From Asparagopsis taxiformis (lineage: Eukaryota; Rhodophyta; Florideophyceae; Bonnemaisoniales; Bonnemaisoniaceae): a stretch of 64,000 nucleotides of DNA. The position numbers were made by a program, and so were the translations under genes. This document shows positions 9,173-16,851 of the stretch, piece after piece (position 1 is the first letter of the stretch; every line of letters starts with the position of its first letter). Under the pieces are notes generated by a model that saw only the letters and a list, made by a program, of their open reading frames with translations, did not search any database and was not told the DNA's origin. The stretch lies in the NCBI GenBank assembly GCA_030407315.1, contig JALQPE010000993.1, forward strand, positions 28,586-92,585, written 5' to 3'.

Positions 9173-10054
9173 ATGCTCAACGCCGGCCAGTCCGGCTTTA
9201 TGCATGCTCCGGTATCCAAAGTTACTATTGTTTTGGTTGTTCTCTCGACTGTTTTCGGCTCAATTATCGGCTCACAAGCGCGGCTCAATCTACAAGTCTC
9301 CAAGATTACTTCCAACACAGAATTATGGCGTCTATTTACCCATCACTTTATCTTTACGACACCAGGGGAACTTTTGTTCGGAATTGTTCTCCTATACTTT
9401 TTCCGACAATTCGAGAGGCAGATGGGATCTGCAAAGTTTGCTGCCTGCACAATAATCACAACCTCAACCTACACTTTGCTCCTTTTCTTACTAGGCCTTG
9501 TCATTGACTCGGTTGTTCCTGCTTCAGGGCCCTATTCTGCCATTTTCGTTTCAATCGTACACTTCTTTTTTGACACTCCCAAGATCTACCATTTCCAACT
9601 GCTTGGTGCCATCGAATTGTCCGACAAGTCGTTTGTCTACTTCCTTGCTCTCCAACTCGTTATTTCCTCTCAACCAAACTCTCTCTTCTCGTGTGCTGCT
9701 GCTATCCTTGCTGGGTTGTTTTATCGCATTCCCTTTGTACGCGACCGCGCTGATATTCCAGACCTAATTGCAGCACCGTTCTCTGCACACTTGTTACCAT
9801 TATTGGGCACTACTCCGACAGTTTCCACAAGAACAAGGCATAGAAGGCGGCTCAATGGTACAGATCCGGCTGCTGTTGCCCTTGGAAGACAGGCTCCGCC
9901 TTTTGTTGTCCAAGAGGTCAGACCTGTATCTGAAGCTAATATCAACACTCTAGTATCGATGGGGTTTTCGCGAGATGACGCTGTGTCGGCTTTGGAGAGA
10001 AGCCGGGACGACGTTCAGATAGCAACTGAACAACTACTGAGCGCAGTATCCTAA
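9173..10054 (+). CDS. UBAC2-like rhomboid pseudoprotease with C-terminal UBA domain
   Basis: From the ATG at 9173 the product is 293 residues. The N-terminus resembles UBAC2 (Gly-Phe-Met-x-Ala-Pro-Val-Ser-Lys followed by a membrane helix). The Trp-Arg-Leu-Phe-Thr segment, the Arg-x-Phe-Glu-Arg-x-Met-Gly-Ser-x-Lys-Phe block and about five further membrane helices follow. Residues ~250-293 form a UBA domain (Met-Gly-Phe-Ser-Arg-Asp-Asp-Ala, then Ala-Thr-Glu-Gln-Leu-Leu). The usual rhomboid serine motif is replaced by Gly-Pro-Tyr-Ser, consistent with an inactive rhomboid. UBAC2 works in the ER membrane, where it binds ubiquitin and links to ERAD and lipid-droplet protein trafficking. An upstream in-frame extension to 8669 exists but does not resemble the family. 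Single exon. Confidence 0.8.
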   Translation: MLNAGQSGFMHAPVSKVTIVLVVLSTVFGSIIGSQARLNLQVSKITSNTELWRLFTHHFIFTTPGELLFGIVLLYFFRQFERQMGSAKFAACTIITTSTYTLLLFLLGLVIDSVVPASGPYSAIFVSIVHFFFDTPKIYHFQLLGAIELSDKSFVYFLALQLVISSQPNSLFSCAAAILAGLFYRIPFVRDRADIPDLIAAPFSAHLLPLLGTTPTVSTRTRHRRRLNGTDPAAVALGRQAPPFVVQEVRPVSEANINTLVSMGFSRDDAVSALERSRDDVQIATEQLLSAVS

Positions 10055-10198
10055 CATGGCCAACATTTCTCAACCTGAGAATGTAGCGTTTTGCACCATA
10101 CTAATGTTTATCAAAATGAGAGTAGCAGCACGTTGATGCCAATGATTTACACAGTAGATAGCAGCATCAAATCGAAAGTACACTGTTGTGATAGATAG

Positions 10199-10501
10199 CT
10201 ACCTGCTATGGTCCCTAGGATTTGTTGTGGGAATGCCAGATTTGGCCACACCTTCGAGCATGCGAGAGAGGTCAGAATCTTGCGGAATCGGCAAAGCACC
10301 AATTCTGTCCGGAACGTCTGCCGGACGCGAAAGGGTTGGCAGTTGACTCGTTTGCGCAGTAGCAGATGTTTTGCTATTAGTATGTTGCGGAATTGTGGCT
10401 GCATTAATTCCATCACCTCTAGATATCATCAACACAACCGCGGCAAAAAGCGCCACACCTGGTGGAGGAGCAGCGAATGCCGGTTTGTTTGTGTTGGTCA
10501 T
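10199..10501 (-). CDS. Small single-pass membrane protein, unknown function
   Basis: A 100-residue ORF from the ATG at 10501. After a short Ala/Pro-rich N-terminus there is one hydrophobic helix (about residues 13-27: Gly-Val-Ala-Leu-Phe-Ala-Ala-Val-Val-Leu-Met-Ile). The remainder is a hydrophilic Thr/Pro/Ser-rich tail with a compact C-terminal Asp-Leu-Ser-Arg-Met-Leu-Glu-Gly segment. It lies convergent to the UBAC2-like gene, 144 bp from its stop. No family is recognised. Coding status is supported only by length, the membrane helix and position; it could be a chance ORF. Confidence 0.4.
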   Translation of the reverse strand: MTNTNKPAFAAPPPGVALFAAVVLMISRGDGINAATIPQHTNSKTSATAQTSQLPTLSRPADVPDRIGALPIPQDSDLSRMLEGVAKSGIPTTNPRDHSR

Positions 10502-10913
10502 TCTTTCGCTTTTGCAGTGTTGAGGTCGTCTGTTGCGATGGGAATAAAGTGGTTTTGAAAGAGAAATGGGCGGAGATGAGGGGAAGAATAATTGGCTGCG
10601 TTGTGGGGTTTGGAATTTCAAGCGGGCGGGGGCACTGAATTTGTTGAGATTTGGAGGACTTTTGCGCCAAGAAAAAATTTGTCGACACGCTTGTGATTCG
10701 CATTGTGTTTACAACTATGATTCGCCGTCGAACAACTTTCCCCAAGTAGATACCGAGATGTATCCGCGATGTACGCAAAGTTGTACGGGTGATGAAAGTC
10801 CTTTACATTTTGACAAGCTCTATGATACTGCAATACTTGGCATGAACGAAACACGACGTGAAGTAATGGCTGATTTACACACAAGCTCGAGCGGCAGTGT
10901 CTAGCAGAATAAA
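10502..10913. other. Intergenic, nothing recognised
   Basis: About 410 bp between the small membrane-protein ORF and the QCR9-like gene. Plus-strand ORF 10566-10904 has no domain or favourable start context. It probably holds the promoter of the minus-strand small ORF and the 3' end of the QCR9-like gene. Confidence 0.4.
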
Positions 10914-11231
10914 TCAATCATCATCTTCGTCTTCTTTAGCTGGTAGTCGTGCTTTGACTTCCTCCCAAGATTTCTACGCCACGTGATCGCATTGAGAGAA
11001 ACAGATCGTCAGTATCTAGTTTAATTGGAGCGAATGGTTGGCAATTCGAGCACATACCCCTTTGTTGATAGACTTCCACAGCGAATCTGTGCTATTGAAA
11101 TAGAAATTGGTTGCGGCATAGCTGCCGATCACGCAGGCAGTGACATAGACGGAAGTCTTCTTCATCAGGACATTATAGAGCGTCGCACGGACGGACGCCA
11201 TGCCGGACATGGAGGCTTCGCGGGACGCCAT
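10914..11231 (-). CDS. QCR9: Ubiquinol-cytochrome c reductase subunit 9-like (two exons)
   Basis: This gene is spliced. Exon 1 is 11231-11058 and exon 2 is 10973-10914, with an 84-nt phase-0 intron bounded by GTATGT and TAG that contains a TACTGAC branch-point-like site. The product is 77 residues: Ala-Thr-Leu-Tyr-Asn-x-x-x-Lys-Lys-Thr-Ser-Val-Tyr, one membrane helix, then Asp-Ser-Leu-Trp-x-x-x-Asn-Lys-Gly joined across the intron to Lys-Ser-Trp-Glu-Glu-Val-Lys-Ala-Arg-Leu, and an acidic tail. This matches the small complex III subunit QCR9/UQCR10 (Asn-Lys-Gly-Lys-x-Trp-x-x-Val-Lys). Reading through the intron as one ORF destroys the C-terminal family signature, so the spliced model is preferred. 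It acts in the inner mitochondrial membrane. Confidence 0.85.
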
Positions 11232-11466
11232 TGTTGTAGTGAGTGATAGCGGAAGGAACGGTTCGGCTGCGCAGGAGAGCGGAAGGCGAGTGTAACTGGA
11301 CGTGCACTGGCAGCTGGAAAATCAATAATTTGTAGCGAAAAAAAAAAGTTTTATTGGACGTTTCAGGTTGACGGTTCTCTTGTGTTTGAAAACATTTATG
11401 CCGCATTCACGTCAAAGTGCATCGGCCTTGGCGCGATTAAATATACAGGGAAACGACAAACTATGC

Positions 11467-12558
11467 TCAACTGCTCGACACATAAGACAAAGCAATGTTG
11501 GAGCCAGCTGCAACTTGAGGTTTCTTTTGAGCATGAATTGTAGAACTATTTTCACTGTTAAACACCAAACGACCCAAGAAAATGGCCAGTTCGGCGTACA
11601 AGACGCCTCCCACAACATCGGCGGCAAAATGATGTTGCAGATAAATTGCTGCCCACCAGACCACGAGCATGTATATCCATTGGAAAATGTTCATCCACCG
11701 ATAGCGCAAACGCGGCCTGTATCGCGCCATGAGGTAGGGCCACGCGGCATGTAAAGAGGGCCAAGCGCCGAACACCACTTTGCCGCCTTCTGCGTACATC
11801 TTGTGATACATCTGCATGGAGAACATCGTGTCGAGACGCGCGAGAACAGCGGGGTCGCCCTTCATAGAGTAGGTTGCTGGTGCGGTGCCATATTTAATAA
11901 AGTACCATGGGGGTGCGGTCGGAAACAGCAGATGAGTGCAAACGGCAACTAGATTCATAACTCCGAAGACGAAAAAGAACTGGAGCAATTTGTGGTGACG
12001 GGTGGTAATGAGCATGGCCACAAGATAGAAGAGCGGGAGTAGCGGGTGTATGGTGTAGGGCACAGCGGCGAGAATGTCGAGAACGGGCGTGTCGCCATCA
12101 TTTGCAAACCAAAAGACGGAGTGGTTGAAGAATTGGTCGATCCATGGTAGGAAAGTTGTGTTAATGGTCGGCTTGACGGAGTCTGGAATGAGGGCCACGC
12201 CGGAAGTGAAGAGGAAGATCCAGCAGAATAGGGGGAGGAGGTAGAGGAGGTTAGAAAGCGGAAACGAGGGCGCTAGTTTGTAGAAGGAGCGTGCGGTGCG
12301 TGGGGAGGAAATAGCAAATTGATCGGTGATGGAGGAGACGAGGGCTTGCTCGACATCGGGCAGTTGCCAAGAATGGGTTCTGGAGTGGGTGGGGCTGTGG
12401 CTGGGGCTGGGGCGCCAAAACGAAAGGAGGGAGCGAAAGGGACGAAGGAAGAAGCGGGAAGGGGACGAGGGCAAGACGCGCATGGCAGTCGCGGGTGCGG
12501 TCGAGTCGGGCTGTACGTCAGAGAGTGGTGGTAGTATGGGTACATCTGCGGATGGCAT
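11467..12558 (-). CDS. AUR1: AUR1-like inositol phosphorylceramide synthase (PAP2 superfamily)
   Basis: Using the ATG at 12558, the protein is 363 residues. After a ~95-residue Ser/Pro-rich N-terminus there are about six membrane helices. Motifs of the fungal-type AUR1 branch of the PAP2 family are present: Phe-Pro-Thr-Ala-Pro-Pro-Trp-Tyr; Phe-Gly-Ala-Trp-Pro-Ser-Leu-His-Ala-Ala with the first catalytic His; and Tyr-Leu-Gln-His-His-Phe-Ala-Ala-Asp-Val-Val-Gly-Gly with the second His and Asp. Such enzymes transfer inositol phosphate from phosphatidylinositol to ceramide in the Golgi. The open frame continues upstream to 12954 but that portion has no family similarity. A diverged PAP2-type phosphatase is the main alternative. 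Confidence 0.82.
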   Translation of the reverse strand: MPSADVPILPPLSDVQPDSTAPATAMRVLPSSPSRFFLRPFRSLLSFWRPSPSHSPTHSRTHSWQLPDVEQALVSSITDQFAISSPRTARSFYKLAPSFPLSNLLYLLPLFCWIFLFTSGVALIPDSVKPTINTTFLPWIDQFFNHSVFWFANDGDTPVLDILAAVPYTIHPLLPLFYLVAMLITTRHHKLLQFFFVFGVMNLVAVCTHLLFPTAPPWYFIKYGTAPATYSMKGDPAVLARLDTMFSMQMYHKMYAEGGKVVFGAWPSLHAAWPYLMARYRPRLRYRWMNIFQWIYMLVVWWAAIYLQHHFAADVVGGVLYAELAIFLGRLVFNSENSSTIHAQKKPQVAAGSNIALSYVSSS

Positions 12559-13197
12559 TTGGCGAAAGGAGTGTTGGGTATGTGCTAAACGGGTAGAGTC
12601 ACGAGTGGTGGCGGAGGCATAGCATGCGAAGACGAGTGTTGAAGTTGGAGTCGGCTGAGCGGAATAGTTTGCCGAGTTTATAGCCGTTTTTGGGGCGCGA
12701 CAATCTGGCCAATCACATTGAATGGAAGATATCCAGCAGTGCAAAGGTGTCGTAGTCGCAGCCGTTACAAAGTTGGCGTCGAGTTGAACTCGTCCACCGT
12801 TGCCGCCACGGTCAACATATCTTGCACGCGTGAGATATTCACAATGCCATGACTCGACACGCCGGCCAATCAGTGCATCGATGCAACAGTTGAATGACTT
12901 TGCAGACTCAAGTCGCATCCCAAATCTCGCTCCCAGAATATAACTGAAATTCATTCACCTAAAATCGACCACACAACTTGCGTTTGTGGCTCACACTCGT
13001 CCAGATCTTTTTCCCACTTACGTATAGTTCGCGCTATTACCCTCCCATTATCCCTTTCTCAGCGTTACACTTCCCCATTCCTCTTCTATTCACAAAACCT
13101 TCGCCTGCCCAACCAGCTTCTTCCGACCCCCGTCACATCTCGCCAATCTCCATTTCAGCTACTATAGCGCACATCTCGCATTTTTCAATACCCCACC
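12559..13197. other. Divergent promoter region, AUR1-like / glycerate kinase
   Basis: About 640 bp between divergent starts. The 200 bp before the glycerate kinase start is pyrimidine-rich (CCC/TTC runs), as often seen in 5' leaders. No ORF with recognisable content. A promoter is expected by position only. Confidence 0.4.
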
Positions 13198-14397
13198 ATG
13201 AATGCCTTTATAAGCCCCATCTTCGTCTCCAACTCGACGACCACCTCAGCCGCACTCACACTTCACAGCCCCGTCCACTACCGCACTTCCTCATTCACAA
13301 CCCCATTCAAAATGACACCCGCCACCTGTCGTCCTCGATCTCCCAATTGCATCTCCATGCTCTCCGAGCAACTAACCGATGCTTCCCCACTGAGAAAGCT
13401 CCAGGTCGCAAAGCTTATTCAAGACGGACCAGTCTTTAAAGCTGCAAAGCTCGACCTCGGCACCGATGAGCCAGATGAAAATTCCACTCTTCAGACCTGG
13501 ATGGATATGGCTCTAGTTCTAGAGAAGGCACTCGGTAATCAATCCAATGACGTCAGAGTGTATCAATACTACCTCCCGATTTTCTTCTGGATTCTCCGTG
13601 AGCTCAAAATCCATAAAGCCAACATGGCTCAAGCTGCCAAATCCGGCTGCGCTGAGAGCGCAAACCGCCCCTTCCTCCTCGGTTTCTCCTGTCCCCAAGG
13701 TGGTGGCAAGACAACGATGACCACTTTTATGCAAAAGCTCCTCGGCCTTAAAGGTCACTCGGTTGAAATTGCAAGCTTGGATGACTTTTATGTTACCAAT
13801 GCTGAGCAGAGAGAAATTGCTGCAAAGTATCCAAACAACAGACTCATGCAGTATCGTGGCATGCCCGGCACTCAAGACCTCGATTTGCTCAACCAGACTC
13901 TTGATGCGCTACGAGGCTGCCGTGACATCAGCATTCCCCGCTATGACAAGACCGCCTTCCAGGGACGCGGCGACCGCGCCCCCCAGAGCAAGTGGAAGCA
14001 CATCAAGGAGACTACCGATGTCGTTCTGCTGGAAGGCTGGTGCATGGGCTTTGAGCCGGTGCAAGACGATTTACTCATTGATTCCGATCTAACTGTTGTC
14101 AATGAGGCGCTAAAAGACTTTATGAGCATGTACAAGAGACTGGATGGAATGCTCATCATTGAAATTTCTAACATGGACTGGGTGTACGGCTGGAGAATGC
14201 AGGCCGAACGTGCCACTCGCGCAGCGGGACGACCAGGGCTTACTGATGAACAGGTAACCGACTTTGTTAGCCGCTTCATGCCTGCGTACAAGCAATACAG
14301 TACCCCTCTATACTGCCGCGCGACTCCTCTCATCCCCAAGCACGAGCTCCACATTGAAATTGATGAAGAGCGACGACCGGTTCATAAGAGATCATGA
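13198..14397 (+). CDS. GLYK: D-glycerate 3-kinase, probably plastid-targeted
   Basis: The 399-residue protein starts with a Ser/Thr-rich, acid-poor leader of ~45-60 residues, consistent with a transit peptide. The kinase domain shows a P-loop (Cys-Pro-Gln-Gly-Gly-Gly-Lys-Thr-Thr, Lys171), Ser-Leu-Asp-Asp-Phe-Tyr, Gly-Met-Pro-Gly-Thr-Gln-Asp, Pro-Arg-Tyr-Asp-Lys, Gly-Arg-Gly-Asp-Arg-Ala and Glu-Gly-Trp-Cys-Met-Gly-Phe. These are hallmarks of plant and yeast-type glycerate kinase. It phosphorylates D-glycerate to 3-phosphoglycerate, the last step of photorespiration. The start has a good context (CACC before ATG). Single exon. It ends 112 bp from the convergent methyltransferase gene. Confidence 0.92.
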   Translation: MNAFISPIFVSNSTTTSAALTLHSPVHYRTSSFTTPFKMTPATCRPRSPNCISMLSEQLTDASPLRKLQVAKLIQDGPVFKAAKLDLGTDEPDENSTLQTWMDMALVLEKALGNQSNDVRVYQYYLPIFFWILRELKIHKANMAQAAKSGCAESANRPFLLGFSCPQGGGKTTMTTFMQKLLGLKGHSVEIASLDDFYVTNAEQREIAAKYPNNRLMQYRGMPGTQDLDLLNQTLDALRGCRDISIPRYDKTAFQGRGDRAPQSKWKHIKETTDVVLLEGWCMGFEPVQDDLLIDSDLTVVNEALKDFMSMYKRLDGMLIIEISNMDWVYGWRMQAERATRAAGRPGLTDEQVTDFVSRFMPAYKQYSTPLYCRATPLIPKHELHIEIDEERRPVHKRS

Positions 14398-14509
14398 GCA
14401 TACCCATCGTAATAATTTCTTCAAGACGTACAAACAGCTCGCGTTGAGTAACGTGATGTTATCTATATAGTTTCAGTTTTGACTGTACGCAACTTTCAGA
14501 GGGTAAACA

Positions 14510-15475
14510 TTACACAACTTTACGAAACTTAGCGTGCAGCCATCGCCTTCGCATTTTTGTCAGACTTTTGCGATTCTCTACTTCTCGTTCAATGTACTCG
14601 CACAATTCACACCTGAGTCCCACTGATTTGAACAGCGTCTTCAGTTCTTCGTCTTCAAAAAAGTACGCATAAGTCCCATCACCGCGGAGGAACAGACGAC
14701 TCTCATTGTCGCATTCTCCCGATACTCGCTGGCCCTGCTTCGAAAATTTCTCTTCTCTCATGTCCCCCGTCGCGTAATCTCGAATGAACAACATGCCATC
14801 ATCTGCCAGCAGATTGGCAAGACCACGCGCTGCGTCCTGCTGAGGTTTCCCTGAAGGAAGCGCCGATAACGTCCAGAATGCGGTAACAAAGTGCACGCCA
14901 TGCGGCTGCAACGATCTGATCACATCCACGTAAGTGGTGGAATCGGACAGATCGGCCTGAAAGGCAAAAATCCGATCACTACGATACTCTGTGTTGGAAC
15001 GGATAAGCTGCACGGCTCTTTGACTAAAGTCAAATGCATAGGCAAACATGCGTTCATTAGCACGCAGGACAGGAAAGACACCGTTGCCAGTTCCACAGCC
15101 TACTTCCACCATGAAGAGGTCGCATGCGACGTCGCGCTCTTCGCTGGAAGGCTGTGACGAGGCCTGTGCGACTCGCTCTGCTAATCGAGCGACGTGACGT
15201 TTGGGTGCCGCCCTGACTTGCTCACTCATCAACTCTGGAAACTCAGCCCTCAACAAATGTCGGTCTCTGAAGAGATTCGGTTTGGTCCTGTAAAATTCAT
15301 CCCATCGTGCAGCAGCGACTTGCGATGTCTCCGGTGGCTGTTTCTGTTGCAGCTCCGCCTGCTCGCGTGCCTCGCGTCGAGAGCGTGTCGCTGCGGCCCG
15401 CGCACGTTTGCGATCACCCTTCTTTTCCCCGAATTGCTTGGATCTGTGCTGCACACAACTCGATGACGCCTCCAT
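14510..15475 (-). CDS. METTL2/6/8-type tRNA N3-methylcytidine methyltransferase
   Basis: The 321-residue protein has a Lys/Arg-rich N-terminus, then the family entry motif Trp-Asp-x-Phe-Tyr-x-x-x-x-x-x-Leu-Phe-x-Asp-Arg-x-x-Leu. The S-adenosylmethionine site is Val-Glu-Val-Gly-Cys-Gly-Thr-Gly-Asn. Later blocks include Ala-Phe-Asp-Phe-Ser, Phe-x-Phe-x-Leu/Ala-Asp-Leu-Ser, Phe-Ile-Arg-Asp-Tyr-Ala and Arg-Gly-Asp-Gly-Thr-Tyr-Ala-Tyr-Phe-Phe. It ends with Asn-Arg-Lys-x-x-x-x-Met-x-Arg-Arg-Trp-Leu-His-Ala-Lys-Phe. This combination typifies TRM140/METTL2/6/8 enzymes that make m3C32 in tRNA anticodon loops. Which isoacceptors are targeted cannot be read from sequence. It is divergent from the homocysteine methyltransferase gene. 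Confidence 0.88.
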   Translation of the reverse strand: MEASSSCVQHRSKQFGEKKGDRKRARAAATRSRREAREQAELQQKQPPETSQVAAARWDEFYRTKPNLFRDRHLLRAEFPELMSEQVRAAPKRHVARLAERVAQASSQPSSEERDVACDLFMVEVGCGTGNGVFPVLRANERMFAYAFDFSQRAVQLIRSNTEYRSDRIFAFQADLSDSTTYVDVIRSLQPHGVHFVTAFWTLSALPSGKPQQDAARGLANLLADDGMLFIRDYATGDMREEKFSKQGQRVSGECDNESRLFLRGDGTYAYFFEDEELKTLFKSVGLRCELCEYIEREVENRKSLTKMRRRWLHAKFRKVV

Positions 15476-15733
15476 GGCAGCCGTTGGTGGAGCGTTGAGG
15501 CTCTGCAGATGTGATTGGCCTGAGCTGATAAATCGATTACAGTCGACTATAATAAGTTGACGTTAAGTAATAAACTTTTTGTATGAGATCACGTATGTTT
15601 TAATGACACGAGTACAAAAAGAATCTGTCTGGTGCAACTGAGATCAACGCTTTCCGAACGATTGATGTTGTGTGCTCTGCTCCAGCTGACTAGTGGCAAC
15701 GCCTGTACACCAGTTCGAGTTCAAGACGCCATC
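15476..15733. promoter_or_regulatory. Putative bidirectional promoter, METTL / homocysteine methyltransferase
   Basis: A 258-bp gap between divergent start codons, so both promoters must lie here. A/T-rich TATA-like stretches occur around 15546-15556 (CTATAATAAG) and 15566-15580. Their use is inferred from position only. Confidence 0.35.
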
Positions 15734-16696
15734 ATGACTGATTTCAAGCTTTTCGAAAATGATTCCGAGGTCATCCTCACTACCGGAGGCTTCGAAACTT
15801 CGTTGATGTTCAAAAAAGGGTTCAACCTTCGATGTGAGGCCGCGTTTGAAGCGTTACTATCACCAGACTGGGCCCAAGTGGTAACTAGTATGGGAGAAGA
15901 GTTTGCCGATGTTTCCATTCGTCATAATCGGCCGTTAATGATCGATACGGCTACATGGCGCGCCTCTTCCGTTTGGTTCGATAAACTGCAGACCTCCGAA
16001 GAGGACCGAAAACGACTACCGCAGATGGCAGTTGAGCAGGCATCCGAAATCGTGCAATACATCAATAAAAAGTCGGGCGGTAATGTCCGAGGCATCATTG
16101 CCGGCGTGGTGGGACCAAGGTCGGACGCATATACAGGTGATGAGTCAATCACTGTAGAGAGTGCACGAGAATATCACCGCCCTCACATCAAGGCACTGGC
16201 TGAAGCAGGGGCTGATATATTCACGGCAATGACGTTGACAACGTCGGCCGAGGCATGTGGAATTGCCATCGAGGTGAACAATGTCGGGAAACCATGTGTG
16301 ATATCATATACACTGGATGGACGCGGATTGCTTCCGGGTGGGGAATCTTTGAAGGAAGCAATTGAACGTGTGGATCAAATGGTGCAACCGCCGCCACTGA
16401 TGCACATGGTGAATTGTGTACACCCGAGAAATTTGGCACCTGTAGTTATTGACGCTTTGGAAAAAGGCGAGGCGTGGGTTGGAAGACTGCAGGGTCTTCG
16501 GGGAAATGCGTCAGCAAAGGATCATGACGACTTGGATGGGTCGGGCGTTCTGGATTCCGGAGACCCCAACGAATGGGCAGTGGAAATGGTTCAACTCCGA
16601 GAGAAGCTACCCAACCTTAGACTGTTGGGTGGATGTTGTGGAACAGAAGGAGCACATTTGAGAAAGATGGCTCAAGTGCTGGACACGTTGAAATGA
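15734..16696 (+). CDS. Homocysteine S-methyltransferase family protein
   Basis: From the ATG at 15734 (A at -3) the product is 320 residues, a single homocysteine-binding TIM barrel. Zinc-ligand cysteines are visible at Cys228 (Val-Asn-Cys-Val-His-Pro) and Cys301/302 (Gly-Gly-Cys-Cys-Gly-Thr), the pattern required to activate homocysteine thiolate. Other landmarks are Thr-Thr-Gly-Gly-Phe-Glu-Thr-Ser-Leu at the start and Ala-Glu-Ala-Gly-Ala-Asp-Ile. The methyl donor could be S-methylmethionine, S-adenosylmethionine or a betaine; sequence does not decide. The Gly-Gly-Phe-Glu-Thr variant of the usual Asp-Gly-Gly-x-Gly-Thr-x-Leu opening is a little divergent. An ATG at 15665 would add a hydrophobic leader but has a poorer context. 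Confidence 0.82.
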   Translation: MTDFKLFENDSEVILTTGGFETSLMFKKGFNLRCEAAFEALLSPDWAQVVTSMGEEFADVSIRHNRPLMIDTATWRASSVWFDKLQTSEEDRKRLPQMAVEQASEIVQYINKKSGGNVRGIIAGVVGPRSDAYTGDESITVESAREYHRPHIKALAEAGADIFTAMTLTTSAEACGIAIEVNNVGKPCVISYTLDGRGLLPGGESLKEAIERVDQMVQPPPLMHMVNCVHPRNLAPVVIDALEKGEAWVGRLQGLRGNASAKDHDDLDGSGVLDSGDPNEWAVEMVQLREKLPNLRLLGGCCGTEGAHLRKMAQVLDTLK

Positions 16697-16851
16697 GAAA
16701 CTTGTCGTGACCAAAACTGTGAAAATTGGAGTGTATCTCAAACAAATAGTGTATCTTAATGTGTTTCTGCCAGTGCATGTCGAGGTCAACGCGCTTCGAC
16801 GTTAGATGGCGACCGCAGCTCCCATGTTAAACTTGACTGTCCATCTTCATC

